A stretch of 64,000 nt of DNA from Rhynchopus sp. YZ270_cl-10 (GCA_964035575.1 OZ037881.1:1240001-1304000); one strand, 5' to 3'; counted from the first letter of the stretch, positions 21,840 through 32,913 are shown. Notes: a model not told the origin generated them from the sequence alone. A program made the numbers and translations.

Positions 21840-22793
21840 ATGGATTTGTATACAGAGTTGAACGGTGAGAAGCGGTGTGTGACGGTTTCTACGGAGGCGA
21901 CGGTGCGGGATGCAAAGCTGGCTGTTGCAGAGACATGGGACTTGCATGAGGGGTTTTTCACGTGCCGTACGGACACGGCAAGCGAGCTTGCAGAGTCGCA
22001 GGATGATGAGTTTTTGTCGAGAATGTTGTCGTGTGGGGATGAAATTCTACATGTGACACGTGCAGAAGGGCCGGAGGATGCATTGCGTGAGCTGCGTGAA
22101 CGTTTCAAGGTGTCGCACACACCACACCACGAGCTGCACCGCCTCATCACCACACAGTGCGCAGGCACCCGCACCATAGAGAGCGAAGACCTCCGCCTCG
22201 AGCGCATCAACCTCTGCTTCGAAGCAATAGCCCCTGCAGAGCTAGAGGCGAAAGGGCCCGACCTCATCGCCGCAGCGTGCGAATACAACTGCGAGATCAT
22301 CGTCGTCAAACTCCTTGAGCACGGCGTCGGCTGCAATGGCGTCAACACAAAAGACTTTACTCCACTGGAGTTGTGTGCGTTGTCTGGGAACCAACGTCTT
22401 CTGTTGCACCTATACGACAGTGGTGCTGATGTGGATCGGCGGAATATGAGCAGGTGGACAGCGTGGATGCATGCGTTCCGCAGTGATAAGTTGGTGGCAG
22501 CAGAGTTCCTAAGAGAACGCAGTGCGCGGGGTCTGCGCCGCCGTCTATGGGAGCACATCCAACTAAACTTCGCAGTCTTCGCAAACATCAGCGTCTTCCT
22601 CCTCCTCCCCATCTACTGGTGGGCCTTCACCACCTCCGCACTGTTCAGCTACCGCAACCCGCACAACACCTGGCTAGGTCTCGCGTGTAGCTCCGTCTGC
22701 TATACAGTACGTCTGGTCGCACCAAATGCTGTCATGCTCACCTCAGGGTGGGCACTGCTGCGCTGGCTTGACTCTCTTGGCAGCTGCAAATAA
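21840..22793 (+). CDS. Ubiquitin-like / ankyrin-repeat protein with C-terminal membrane segments
   Basis: Single exon, 317 aa. Residues 1-75 (MDLYTELNGEKRCVTVSTEA, then TVRDAKLAVAETW) resemble a ubiquitin-like beta-grasp. About 140-215 contains two to three ankyrin-type repeats (DLIAAACEYNCEIIVVKLLE, DFTPLELCALSGNQRLLLHL). Two hydrophobic segments near the C-terminus (FAVFANISVFLLLPIYWWAF and about 285-310) suggest membrane insertion. The Ubl and ankyrin calls are by pattern only. It may tether ubiquitin-related machinery to a membrane, but that is a guess. Confidence 0.7.
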   Translation: MDLYTELNGEKRCVTVSTEATVRDAKLAVAETWDLHEGFFTCRTDTASELAESQDDEFLSRMLSCGDEILHVTRAEGPEDALRELRERFKVSHTPHHELHRLITTQCAGTRTIESEDLRLERINLCFEAIAPAELEAKGPDLIAAACEYNCEIIVVKLLEHGVGCNGVNTKDFTPLELCALSGNQRLLLHLYDSGADVDRRNMSRWTAWMHAFRSDKLVAAEFLRERSARGLRRRLWEHIQLNFAVFANISVFLLLPIYWWAFTTSALFSYRNPHNTWLGLACSSVCYTVRLVAPNAVMLTSGWALLRWLDSLGSCK

Positions 22794-23436
22794 ACCCATT
22801 TTTTTTGTTGAGTGGAAAATTATCTCAGCTGCGGGAAGTGTCCTTTTTTCTTTTTTTTGTCTTTTCCCCCAAAAGACCCCTTTTCTCAACCTCACTTTTC
22901 TCAGACTCTGCGGGTAGAGAAGTAGCCTCTCTTAAGGAAGTGATCTGATGCTACGATTTAGAACATGCTGTTCCCACCCCAAAAAGAAAGGAATATAGTG
23001 GAGTTCATCCTCGGGTGTCTGCACTAATACAACCAAGTTTTCAAAGAAAGAAAAAATGCTCGGCTAGTCTCAGATTCACCGGAAGTGTTGCAAAATGACA
23101 GCAAAAAAGGGCGGAATCACCTTCAAGGTGTTCTCAGCATCTTTTCTTAAGCTCTTAAGCTCTCAAGCTCTTAAGTCTTTTTTTTTTTTTTTGTATTCAA
23201 TTTATGCCAAGTGTTTTCCCGAGAAGAGAATACATGAAAACAATTGGGGTGACCAAGCAGTCGATCTTGGTCATCTATACCCAAACCCAAATTACCCAAC
23301 CTTTTTTGCTGTCTCCTCGCCGCAATGAAGACTACAACCACACACTTCTGTTTTTCTACCTCCCCTCCCCTCTCCCCCCTCGCTCTTCCCACCACCATCA
23401 CCCCCAGGGATAACGAGGCACACCTTTGAATGCCCG
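22794..23436. other. Intergenic region with an E1 repeat
   Basis: No coding frame is supported. E1 copy 2 lies at 22996. The stretch 23150-23190 has a fourfold CTCTTAAG-like run before a T-tract. Confidence 0.5.
22996..23045 (+). repeat. Dispersed repeat E1, copy 2
   Basis: TAGTGGAGTTCATCCTCGGG, TGTCTGCACTAATAC, CAAGTTTTC, then AAAGAAAGAAAAAA. Confidence 0.75.
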
Positions 23437-25684
23437 ATGTCGTCCCCACCAAACGGTTCCGGTGATGCAGGGGGGGACAACGTGAGTGGTACCCCCACAC
23501 AGCCTGATGCACTGAAACCTAGACCACCGGCACATACCATTTCTGCATGGACACTTCATGAGGCAGCGCCGCTGTGCCCTGCTGGACATGAGCTTCTCTG
23601 GACGCCTGTTGCGCAGCAGCAGCATACCCTTGCGGCAGGCGACGCAGTGCAGCTGCTGGACACACCGCTCCTGCGGGATGTGCAGGAGGCCCACGCATTA
23701 TGGGCACCCTGGATGGGCGAGCTGGGCAGCCAGCAGGGCACCGTAGTGGCAGTGTCGATGCTTGCACCGCACACTCCAGTGAAATTGGCGTTTGATGGGC
23801 GAGAGGGGCTGTTCGCACCACAGTGCATCGTACGGCGGTTGCGACCAGGGGATTTGGTGAAGGTGGACGGTGCAGTGGTGAATATGAAGGGGGGTGTGCG
23901 GGCAGAGTGTTTGTCGTTTGCGACGCATGGGGAGGTGGCGGTCTTGATTGGGCAGGAGCGGAGGGTGGTGGCGGAGGCAGCGGTGCGCGAGGTGCGGCAA
24001 CGCTGGCGATGTGGCAGTAACGGCTGCAGGGCAGGGCACGTCCGAAACGGTCTCTGGCGCTGGTGTTGCCTCGACTGTTCACACAGCCTCTGCGCACTGT
24101 GCTGCCACCCCCCACCACACCACCTCCGCACCCTCTTCGCTGCCGCCCACACCACCACCACCCACCTCCCACCCCCCGACACCGTTCTCCGCTACCTCAT
24201 GAACGAAGACGTCGCTTCACGGCCACACATTGTCACCCCACCACACTCTTCCCGCGCGGTTCTCGGCGACTGGGTTATTCTCAAACCAGAATTTCATGAG
24301 ACCCCAAAGTACGGCATGGGAGGCGTCAAGCCTAGCGAAGATGTGGGGGTCATCGTGGAGCTTGAGTCTGCTGTGGGCGCTTGCAAGGTACGGTTTGCAG
24401 TATTGGAAGAAGGGGTACTGTGGCGAGGCAGCATTGCAGAGCTCTTCCCACTCCGCATTTCACAACGTGTCTCTCTCAAACCTGGTGTCGAAGCACGCTA
24501 CGGCAGAGGCAGCCTAAAGGTCTCCATGGATAAACCCCCTGTAGGCACCATACAACACATCGACCCATGCGGGTCAGTCATGATCAAATGGTCCTCCCTC
24601 CCGGACCTCTGGAACGGTCATATCTCTGAACTCCATTTCATCGTCTTAGCGGTTGGTGACTACGTCTGTCTTCACGACGAAACGCCTGCATTTGGGTTTG
24701 GCGATGCAACACCGCAGGACATCGGGATCATCAAACACATCGATGGGAACATCGTTTACGTCACCTTCGCCTTCAGCGACTCCTGGGCATGTGTCGCAAG
24801 CGATCTGGAAAGGGTGCTCCCTGGGTGCTCTGTTTCAACCCATCCTGACATTGAGGTTCCGTGCAGGGGGTGGCAGGGGACGACAAAGGAGTCGTGTGGG
24901 GTGATTAGGACGTTTCTGCCCACAGCACATCCGCTTGGAGCGTGTCTGGTGGACTATCCAATGAAGAGGGGTGTGGTGGCATCGGTGTTCGAGCTGCAGC
25001 CGCATCTGCGTTTTAGTTATCCGGATGGCAAAGAGGTGGCGAGGGGTGGTGACGATCCTGTAGGTCCGCCGTTGGTGGCGGCAGGTAGGGTGTCAGAGGA
25101 GAGGTTGGTGGCACAGCGGATTCACCTGGAGTGTGCGACGCCCGAGCTGCGGCAAGAGAAGTTCCTCGAGACGCGTGCCCGCCTGGAGGCGGTGTACGCA
25201 GAGTGGGGCCACGGAGAGGCGGATGCGATGCGTGCAGCGTACAATAGTCTGTACACACACTTCTTTGCGGAGGTGGCGGTCGTATGTTTGTGGGGCGGGG
25301 TATTTTTTTCCCCCCCAAATTAGATACACCACTATAACCCAAAAACACACACAGGAAATGAAGGTAAACGACAAGGTGACTCTATCTGCAGCAGGTGAAG
25401 GTGCCGTGTGGGAGGGTTGGGGTGGGCTTGAAAGAGGCAATCATGGGACGGTATGTTTCGGGCGAGTTTTCAAATTGGGTACGGATATCTGACAAATGGA
25501 GCACATGATGGCAGCACATTATAACGTCAAAAAAATTACCCGGCTATTTATTTTTCCATTTTACCCCCCTTTTTTACAGATCGTGAACGTAGACGAAGGT
25601 GCTCCTCACTATGTGTGCGTGAAGCTCTCGAACGACGCTGTGGTACCTCACTTCAGAGGCCACCTGCAGGTCGTAGATGAGTGA
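23437..25684 (+). CDS. Mind bomb/KEG-like SH3-repeat protein
   Basis: Exons 23437-25281, 25355-25450 and 25580-25684, all phase 0, 681 aa. The start is the ATG at 23437; another ATG 7 nt upstream is out of frame. Several repeats of about 60-70 residues share GDxVxL...P...YGxG...VGxI with later W or F positions, for example GDWVILKPEFHETPKYGMGG and GDYVCLHDETPAFGFG. These resemble the MIB/KEG repeats found in Mind bomb and plant Keep-on-going ligases, where they bind substrate. A Cys/His cluster (about 190-235, WCCLDCSHSLCALCCHPP) may bind zinc. No RING or kinase domain is visible, so ligase activity is not supported. The last two exons complete a final repeat. Confidence 0.75.
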
Positions 25685-26217
25685 GAACGGAAGCGATCTC
25701 CGCAGCTCCTCCCTCCTGCCCTTCTTGAAATAGTGTTAGCTTGACGCCGCAGGGGCGGTTGGGTCCCAAAGAGTTAAGTTTGACTCCCACTAAACCAAGA
25801 GGGTGTCACAATGTCACCTCGAATGTGTGTTTTTGCGCACGACGTGCCCACAACGCTGATAAATAGAGGCACAGAAGGGGTGCATTCTGATGTAATCTTA
25901 TCAAAAAAAGCGAGCAAATGCATTATTCTCGCATTTCCCCTAACTTCGCACACCCCCCTTTTTTTTTTGTCGGCCGTTCTCACGTATCTCCGTCGAGCGA
26001 TGTTGCGATCCCGGTCAACTTTCCCCCCCAATTCTCGAAACAGCTGGGGGGACGTGCCTATCCCAATAAAAGAAAAAACAACGAGGAATACTTTCTGTCC
26101 CCATACCCCATCCCCCCTCCTCCCTCCCCCTTCGGTATCACTCCCCTCGCAACCCAACCCACCTCACAGTCATATGGGCACGGTGTGACCCAGTCCATCC
26201 CCACCCCCCCTCCCACC
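25685..26217. other. Intergenic region, no gene seen
   Basis: 533 nt. The frame upstream of 26218 is open but its composition is intergenic; translation most likely starts at the ATG at 26218 in context CACCATGG. Confidence 0.5.
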
Positions 26218-28053
26218 ATGGTGAAGGTCAGCGAGGCGCTGTTCGAAAGAATACGCGAACGTGTGGAGTACCTCATCCACAAGCGTGTGGGGGAAGGGGT
26301 GCGGCTCTCGGGGGAGGAGAAGGCTGTGATACGGGATGAGCTGAAGACACTGATTGCAGGGGCGCATAGCATTAGCAACAAAGACTTGGCAAGGGTGGCG
26401 TCACGGGTGGCTACATGGAAGGCACAGTCCAATGCACGGTCTGGCGGAGGAGGTGGCGGAGGTGGAGGTGGAGGTGCTACAAGCTCGATACTACCACCTG
26501 TCAAATGCAGTACCCCTCAGACAGAGGTGCGGTCTCAGGTGTTGGCTCGTAGGAGCACGATTGATACGCCATCGAGTGTGACGCAGGTTTCATCAAGGCA
26601 GCCGCAGCCACCAAGGCAGGTGCCTAAGGGGAAAAACAAATGGGCGTCAGGGATCAAAGAAGACGTGGAGCGATACCAACAGGAGCAGGCAGTCCTGACA
26701 ACGACACTGCGAAACAACATCAGCAAGCACCGTGCGGACCTGGAGCGGCAGGTGAACGAGAAGAAGGCTGCGGCGTTGAACGAGCGTGAGGAGGAGAAGC
26801 GCTACCTGCAGACGCAGGCCACGTGCAATGAAGAGCGTGAAAAGGAGTTCCTGCAGCAGCAGGACAACAAGCGGCGTGTCTGGGAGCGGGCGCGTGCCGA
26901 GCGTGTGAAGGACTATCATACCCGGCTAGACGAGAAAGAGCGTCTCGTGCAGATGGCAAGAAAGGAGGACGAAGCTGTCGCAGAAGAGCTGAACCGCATT
27001 GTCGCGTCCGAAAAGGAGAAGAAGAAGGAGTATGTGTGTCTTACGTTTCGTGTCTTACGTCTTATCTCACAGAAAACGCATGGAAAAGCAGCAGAAGGTG
27101 CAAGAGCTCAACCGATACCTGAAGGATCGTGAAAAATCGTATGCTTTAAAACGTGCAAGGGTCTGACCCAGATGTTCCACGCCAAAGGTTTTTTTGTAAA
27201 CACGGAGGTTCAGGTTCATCTTTTCAAAATATAAATTTGTATTTGTTGTTCCACCCTGCTCCATTCGCTTCACTCAAACCCACCCCTTCAGACACCTGGA
27301 GTTGTCCCGCCAGAAGAAGGCTGAGGAACGTGAGGAGTTCATGCGCAACCTGGATGTGTTGGATGAGTATGCAAATTGACACACGCACCCCCCCAACATA
27401 TGATTCAGTCTCATTTCTATCTTTTTTTTCCCGGAAAAAATATTATCAACCATTTTCTCGCTTCTTTTGCTACAGTTTGGTTTCTCTGTTCTGCAGAGTT
27501 CTTTTTAGCGTCCATTTTAGAGTCCTTTTTTATCTACCCGCAGTTGTACCAAAGTTTTCTTTCCCATATTTAGAGACACACTTCATGGTACAGAAAAGAC
27601 CGTCAACGGAGGAGGGCACAGGACAACAGGAAAGCCGCCTTTGCAAGACACCAGGACGTTGTGGACGGGATGGCGCCGAAGCTGAGTCAGAAGGGCAACA
27701 CGACGTGGGTGAACCTTGGCAACATCCCTGCAGAGCGTATGGAACAAGAGCGTGTGAAGCGTCTCATCACAGAGGAGTACGCGGCACAGAGCAGGAAGCG
27801 GCAGGAACGTGCCTGTATCAACAAGGCAGAGCTCGACCTGCAGATCCAAGAAAAGCACCACCTCACAAAGCAGCACCAGGAACACGAGGACCATGTCCAT
27901 GGACAGCTTTTACGACACCTCAAAATGGTGGAAGACCGCGAAAGAACACGCAAAGCAGAGCAAAGACAACTCGAGCAAGCACACAAACGCACCTTAGACA
28001 TGCAGGTTGAGCACAGACGGATGGAAAAGCACCAACTGGAGATCGGTGTGTAG
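26218..28053 (+). CDS. Coiled-coil protein, possible ciliary TPH-domain type
   Basis: Exons 26218-27029, 27073-27138, 27292-27366, 27576-28053; each junction splits a codon 2+1; 476 aa. Donors are GTATGT, GTATGC, GTATGC; the last acceptor must be TTAGAG rather than TTAG to keep frame. After a short globular start comes a poly-Gly run (about 80-90) encoded by GGAGGTGGC repeats, then a basic linker. From about residue 145 to the end there is continuous Glu/Lys/Arg/Gln coiled coil (YLQTQATCNEEREKEFLQQQ; RMEQERVKRLITEEYA appears as ERMEQERVKRL). This composition is typical of trichohyalin-plectin-homology proteins of cilia and flagella such as CFAP45 or MNS1, but I cannot name the orthologue. Confidence 0.7.
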
Positions 28054-28545
28054 GGATCTGTTATTATTTTAAAATGAGTTTCTGTATTAAAGATTCAGCC
28101 CCTTCGCGAACCGTGGATCAAAACACCCAATATTTTTCTCTTTTCCGGTTGCGGACGTAGAAAAGAACTTTGGATGAAACTAATCTTTTCCCAAGGGTTC
28201 CTATACCGATTGTACAATTAAGTGCGAGAGGTCGTTTTTCAAAAAAATCGTACTCTGATCCCATGCGACTGGCCCCTTTTTTTTTTCTATTTTGTTTTTT
28301 TTCCTAAAGAAACCCCAACTCACTGCCCCGATCCTTACGGAATGAGGGCTTTTCTCCCTTTCCCCACCCCCTCCTCAACCCTCTCAATATTGTGTTCTCC
28401 GGCATAAAAAAATGACAATATCCTTCCTTGTTTCCCCCCCTCCAAACCCTCCGCTCCAAACCCTCCGTTGTGGTTGCGCAAACAAGCTCCCAAAAGGATT
28501 CGTTTTTACACATCCAATTTCAAAAAATAAAAAATACCCTGAAGG
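28054..28545. other. Intergenic region, no gene seen
   Basis: 492 nt of A/T-rich DNA with a pyrimidine-rich stretch (28360-28460) that may serve the next gene. Confidence 0.45.
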
Positions 28546-29391
28546 ATGTCCAAGGCTAAAGGCGCTGCAGCGCCAGCAGTTCCTGCAGCGACGTCAGAAG
28601 AGAACCCCAAGGTGCTTCTCGTTGTCTCAGAATCTGGCGAACGCGAAACCGAGCTTGTCTTCGAGCTGCTACGTGGTCATGCACCTAAGGGCGCTGAACA
28701 CTTCAGACAGCTTATTGTAGGAGCCACGACTGCGGATAAAAAAAACCCACGCACCATCGGGTACGCCGACACACCCATCTTCCGCGCAACCGACTACATG
28801 ATACAGGGAGGCGACACGACAGCGACAGCATTAGAAGCGCATCCACCTCAAGGCTACAAAGGGCAGGAAACCACCTTTGGCGCGCCATTCGAGGACGAAC
28901 ACGTCTGGGACGCACTGCCAAACCGAGACGCCTTTGCAGAAGAGTGCTTTCTGGAGGTAGAAGCGAAGGATGTGGATGCACTGAAGAAGATGTGCATCGA
29001 GAAGGGGTGTGGTGGGTTCAGCGTGGCAGGGGGGCGTGCACGGCTGAAGAAGAGGACTGCGGGTGAGTGTTACGCGGAGCTGGCGGAGGCGGAGGAGACG
29101 GTCTTTCATTTGTGCGACTTCGGCCCCTCTGCCCCAAAGCATGAGCACGGTACCCTTTCCCTTGCAAACTCCGGGCCCGACACCAACGCCTCGCAATTCA
29201 TCGTCACAACCAAACCCAGTCCCTGGCTAGACGGCCGCCACACCATCATCGGCAAGCTCGTCTCCGGCGACCTGACAGCCCTCCACAAAAGGATGCTCGC
29301 AGTGTGCAACCCAACAACCTTCCTCACACCAAACCCGCAGGCGTTCTTGGTGCAGTCCTGCTCGGTAGTAGAAACGGCTGAAGAAAGTTGA
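28546..29391 (+). CDS. Cyclophilin-type peptidyl-prolyl isomerase with internal insert
   Basis: Single exon, 281 aa, longer than the usual ~165-aa domain. An Ala-rich N-terminus leads into the fold. [13 protein letters not shown] (about 79-90) matches FHRxIPxFMxQGGD, keeping the catalytic Arg and the Gln but with one residue fewer and Tyr for Phe. [20 protein letters not shown] (about 197-216) and [12 protein letters not shown] complete the family blocks. About 100 residues (95-195), Glu/Lys-rich and containing [17 protein letters not shown], separate the two halves where most cyclophilins have about 20. Activity is plausible but altered. It is not secreted. The insert could be a lineage-specific loop. 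Confidence 0.85.
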   Translation: MSKAKGAAAPAVPAATSEENPKVLLVVSESGERETELVFELLRGHAPKGAEHFRQLIVGATTADKKNPRTIGYADTPIFRATDYMIQGGDTTATALEAHPPQGYKGQETTFGAPFEDEHVWDALPNRDAFAEECFLEVEAKDVDALKKMCIEKGCGGFSVAGGRARLKKRTAGECYAELAEAEETVFHLCDFGPSAPKHEHGTLSLANSGPDTNASQFIVTTKPSPWLDGRHTIIGKLVSGDLTALHKRMLAVCNPTTFLTPNPQAFLVQSCSVVETAEES

Positions 29392-29459
29392 GTTTTTTTG
29401 ATACGAATTACCTTTAGATTTTTGTTTCATTTACACGAAACAAAAAGGGGCATTAAAGT

Positions 29460-29490
29460 GGGTGGTTGGGTGGGTGGGTGGGGGGTCTGT
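29460..29490 (+). repeat. (GTGG)n-like run
   Basis: GGTGGTTGGGTGGGTGGGTG followed by GGGGG, immediately outside the left end of the foldback element. Confidence 0.6.
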
Positions 29491-29838
29491 ATACGTACCC
29501 CCATGGGGGATCGCCTCTCCCAACTTCTAGTCCCTTCCCAGGTCATATGGGTCAGTCCATAAACCACCCCCCCCAAAAGGTAACCTGGGGTCCTTATTTT
29601 TATTTCATCTGGGTTCTACTGGGACTTTCTCCCCGATTTTTTTTTAAATGAACGCAGAGTTAAGTTTCTGGGTTCAATAAAAAAAACGACGAGCAAAAAG
29701 TCCAATTGGAAATATGATGGATACCCCCCGAGAGCAAAATAAACCAACGGTAAAAATTGGTACCCTTGGTTTCCTATAGGTTCCTATAGGAAACCTACAT
29801 TTTCCCATAATTTCCCACACAACTTACTTGACAACAGG

Positions 29839-30153
29839 ATGAAAACAAATACAAAAATGGCAAAAGTGAGTAAAACCGTGCAAGGGGCACTGGACTTTGC
29901 TAGGGCTCTGGGGGAAACGCAGTTCTCAGGGGAGAAGACTCGCAAGGAGGTTCTTGCCTACGCGAAGGCACGCAGTTGTTACCGTAGGGGTTTCCGGGAA
30001 GACGTGTGGTTCAAAGCTTTATGGAAAGCGAGAGGAATATCCCTCATCCTTCACAGGAAGAACACCACCCGTGGGGGACGCGCGGTCCAACTGTATTTCT
30101 GCAGTAACCTGGATGAGTGTGTGGGTGTGCCATCAGAAGGTACGGAGGGGTGA
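29839..30153 (+). CDS. ORF in left arm of foldback element, unknown product
   Basis: 104 aa starting MKTNTKMAKVSKTVQGALDF; basic and compact with KARSCYRRGFREDVWFKALW in the middle. The first ~101 residues are identical to the minus-strand ORF in the other arm; the last residues run into the spacer. No family is recognised. It may be an element protein or a host exon caught in the arms. Confidence 0.35.
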   Translation: MKTNTKMAKVSKTVQGALDFARALGETQFSGEKTRKEVLAYAKARSCYRRGFREDVWFKALWKARGISLILHRKNTTRGGRAVQLYFCSNLDECVGVPSEGTEG

Positions 30154-30164
30154 ACAACGCGTAT

Positions 30165-30545
30165 TTACCCCTTACAGCAAGGAGAATGGCAGCGGCGTCG
30201 TTGTCCGTGCCTCCAAACACGCGGAAGGCTTGTGCAAAACGTACCTTCTGATGGCACACCCACACACTCATCCAGGTTACTGCAGAAATACAGTTGGACC
30301 GCGCGTCCCCCACGGGTGGTGTTCTTCCTGTGAAGGATGAGGGATATTCCTCTCGCTTTCCATAAAGCTTTGAACCACACGTCTTCCCGGAAACCCCTAC
30401 GGTAACAACTGCGTGCCTTCGCGTAGGCAAGAACCTCCTTGCGAGTCTTCTCCCCTGAGAACTGCGTTTCCCCCAGAGCCCTAGCAAAGTCCAGTGCCCC
30501 TTGCACGGTTTTACTCACTTTTGCCATTTTTGTATTTGTTTTCAT
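30165..30545 (-). CDS. ORF in right arm of foldback element, unknown product
   Basis: 126 aa, mirror copy of the left-arm ORF, ending differently because it crosses the spacer from the other side (tail WRHGQRRRCHSPCCKG). The two ORFs converge towards the centre. Confidence 0.35.
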   Translation of the reverse strand: MKTNTKMAKVSKTVQGALDFARALGETQFSGEKTRKEVLAYAKARSCYRRGFREDVWFKALWKARGISLILHRKNTTRGGRAVQLYFCSNLDECVGVPSEGTFCTSLPRVWRHGQRRRCHSPCCKG

Positions 30546-30829
30546 CCTGTTGTCAAGTAAGTTGTGTGGGAAATTATGGGAAAATGTAGGTTTCCTATAG
30601 GAACCTATAGGAAACCAAGGGTACCAATTTTTACCGTTGGTTTATTTTGCTCTCGGGGGGTATCCATCATATTTCCAATTGGACTTTTTGCTCGTCGTTT
30701 TTTTTATTGAACCCAGAAACTTAACTCTGCGTTCATTTAAAAAAAATCGGGGAGAAAGTCCCAGTAGAACCCAGATGAAATAAAAATAAGGACCCCAGGT
30801 TACCTTTTGGGGGGGGTGGTTTATGGACC

Positions 30830-31145
30830 GTGCCATATCTCAATGGTTTTTTAGAATTTGGTGTCGAAATCGTATGTCGTATAGTAGTCAGTGTCCTATG
30901 TATTGTGTCAGCTTCTTCTCGAAGTGTTTGGGGGGCGGACGAGGAGCAGGTGTCAACGTGAAGTGGTCCTGCTGCAGTGCTTCTTCACGTCTTTGCTGGG
31001 TGCTTTCCTTTCCTTTTTTCTTGATGAAAGACGTTCTTGACGTTCACGTAGATTCGTGATGGAAAGAGCTTGTAACTCTCTTTTTTGCTTTCTCGTACGC
31101 CCACTACAGAGCAACACACAACAACACAAAACACCACCCAAGACA
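30830..31145. other. Intergenic region before the GGPP synthase gene
   Basis: 316 nt with no gene. It ends in a pyrimidine/AG (CCACTACAG at 31101-31109) 36 nt before the start codon. Confidence 0.5.
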
Positions 31146-32138
31146 ATGTCGAGCCCCATTGAGCAAACGATCAGCGAGTCGGCCCTGCTTGCGCCGTACA
31201 ACCACATTGCGACTGTGCCTGGGAAGAACTTCCGTGGGAAGATGATTGATGCGTTCAACCTGTGGCTGAAGGTGGTGCCCGCGAAGGTGGAGATCGTGAA
31301 CAGCGTGGTGACGAAGCTGCACACAAGCTCGCTTGTCATCGACGACATTGAGGACAACTCGACGCTGCGCAGGGGCATCCCCGTTGCGCATGAGATCTTC
31401 GGCATCCCGTCGTCGATCAACTCCGCCAACATGGTGTACTTCCTTGCTATGCAGGAGGCACAGACGCTCGTCACCCCTGATGAGCCGCAGAGTGAAACCA
31501 AGTTCCGCCGTGTCATGGAGATCTTTGCCGATGAGATGTGCACCCTGCACCGTGGACAGGGACGTGACATTCTTTTCCGCGAGAACCAACAGGTCCCAAC
31601 CGAGGCCGAGTACATGCACATGGTGGAGAGCAAGACCGGTGGCCTCTTCCGCCTCGCAGTGGGCATACTCGGTCTGTTCTCTGTCTTTGACGGGAACTTC
31701 ACCCCGCTGCTGAACAAGATGGGCGGGTACTTCCAGATCCTCGACGACTACCTGAACCTGCAGAGCAAGGACTACCACGCAAGCAAGACGTTCTGCGAGG
31801 ACATCACGGAGGGGAAGTACTCGTTCCCGATCATCCACTCGCTGAACATCTGGGGGGCGAAGAAGGACAACAGGCTGCACAACATCCTTCGGAAGTGCAC
31901 GGAGTCTGTCGAGCTCAAGCAGTACGCAGTCGACCTCATGAAGGAGACCGGCTCCTTTGCGTACACAAGAGACCGCCTGGACGAGCTCTTCAGAGGCATT
32001 CTCGAGGAGATCGAGACCCTCGGGGGCAACGAGCCCCTCAGAGGTCTTATCCAGAAGCTGCATTTGCAGACAGAAGACACCGACGACGAGCAACCGTCGC
32101 CCACTCGCGCGGGGTCCATGCGTGGTGGCATTTTCTAG
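31146..32138 (+). CDS. GGPS1: Geranylgeranyl diphosphate synthase (type III, GGPS1-like)
   Basis: Single exon, 330 aa. It matches animal/fungal GGPP synthase throughout. The first Asp-rich motif is SSLVIDDIEDNSTLRRG (D66, D67, D70). The second is FQILDDYLN (D200, D201), followed by FCEDITEGKYSFP. Residues just before the first motif are small (HTSS), the type III pattern that sets C20 length. IPSSINSANMVYFL and ESKTGGLFRLAVGI are also conserved. The enzyme condenses farnesyl diphosphate with isopentenyl diphosphate to give the precursor for prenylated Rab/Rho proteins, dolichol or quinone chains. The tail ends in a Ser/Thr/Asp-rich stretch. It is cytosolic by sequence and looks intact. Confidence 0.95.
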   Translation: MSSPIEQTISESALLAPYNHIATVPGKNFRGKMIDAFNLWLKVVPAKVEIVNSVVTKLHTSSLVIDDIEDNSTLRRGIPVAHEIFGIPSSINSANMVYFLAMQEAQTLVTPDEPQSETKFRRVMEIFADEMCTLHRGQGRDILFRENQQVPTEAEYMHMVESKTGGLFRLAVGILGLFSVFDGNFTPLLNKMGGYFQILDDYLNLQSKDYHASKTFCEDITEGKYSFPIIHSLNIWGAKKDNRLHNILRKCTESVELKQYAVDLMKETGSFAYTRDRLDELFRGILEEIETLGGNEPLRGLIQKLHLQTEDTDDEQPSPTRAGSMRGGIF

Positions 32139-32831
32139 AAGGCAGTGGTGGTGGTGGTTTGCGAAAAAAAAACGAAAAAAAATTACTGCATGTGTTAGGG
32201 AGTTGGTGACTTCACGTCTTCTCGTGGATATGATGATATTACTCTCCGTTTTGAAGGCCAAAAGTGTTTAAAGTACGTTTGGTTAACCATGCGTTTTTTT
32301 GGTGTTGATCCCCGCATTTCTGTGAGGGGAACACTCTGTTGCTCTGTTGCCCCCCGGTGAGGGGGGCCTGTTCGTCTTTCGAGGTGTAAAGTGTATGTGC
32401 ACGCCATGTGGCACGTTCATTTTGCACATTTTTTTTTCTCTGTTCTATTGTTTATTTTTGTTTGTTTATATGCGAGACTCAACCCCGCTTGCTTCTACCT
32501 GAGCGGGATAGCAAACCATTGTGATTAAAAGATGCGTGTGTTCGATTCATCTTTCCACTTTTTTGTTGGACGCGCGAGAAGTTCTTGCGAAGTCATTGAT
32601 TTTTTTTAAAGGAACGAAGCTTAGGTTAATCGTAAGTAGTTGAGGACGATGCGTCTATATCTTTTAAGTACAATAGCCTTTTGGGGAACATTGAGTACAG
32701 ATCCTGTATTAGCAGGTGATTGTCGATCCACACAACAAAAAAAATAAAATTTCTCCCGTTCCGTGAGGAAACGTTCCCACCTTTTTTTGCGATGGCTCTT
32801 TTAATTCAAAAAAAAAAGACTCTTTTTTTTT

Positions 32832-32876
32832 AAGGTGGCTCAGCACGAAAGCGGCTTAGCATCATCTTAGCACCAT
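32832..32876 (+). repeat. Dispersed repeat A
   Basis: AAGGTGGCTCAGCACGAAAG then CGGCTTAGCATCATCTTAG. Confidence 0.55.
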
Positions 32877-32913
32877 TTTTTTCTCTCTCTCTTTTCCTTT
32901 TGTGCTTTGTGAG

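Larger units (their letters stand above)
29555..30829. mobile_element. 1.27-kb foldback palindrome (foldback element or transposon TIRs joined)
   Basis: Arms 29555-30143 and 30241-30829 are inverse copies of each other around a 97-nt spacer (30144-30240). I found no difference within the shared coding stretch. The outer ends read GTCCATAAACC / GGTTTATGGAC. Both arms contain the CCTATAGGTTCCTATAGG palindrome and the same inward-reading ORF. Just outside, ATATGG occurs on both sides in inverse orientation, so the original ends may be slightly longer. Near identity implies recent formation or gene conversion. No transposase is recognised. Confidence 0.85.

Noticed and set aside
31104-32261. 385-aa minus-strand frame
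   Set aside because: Antisense shadow of the GGPP synthase gene.
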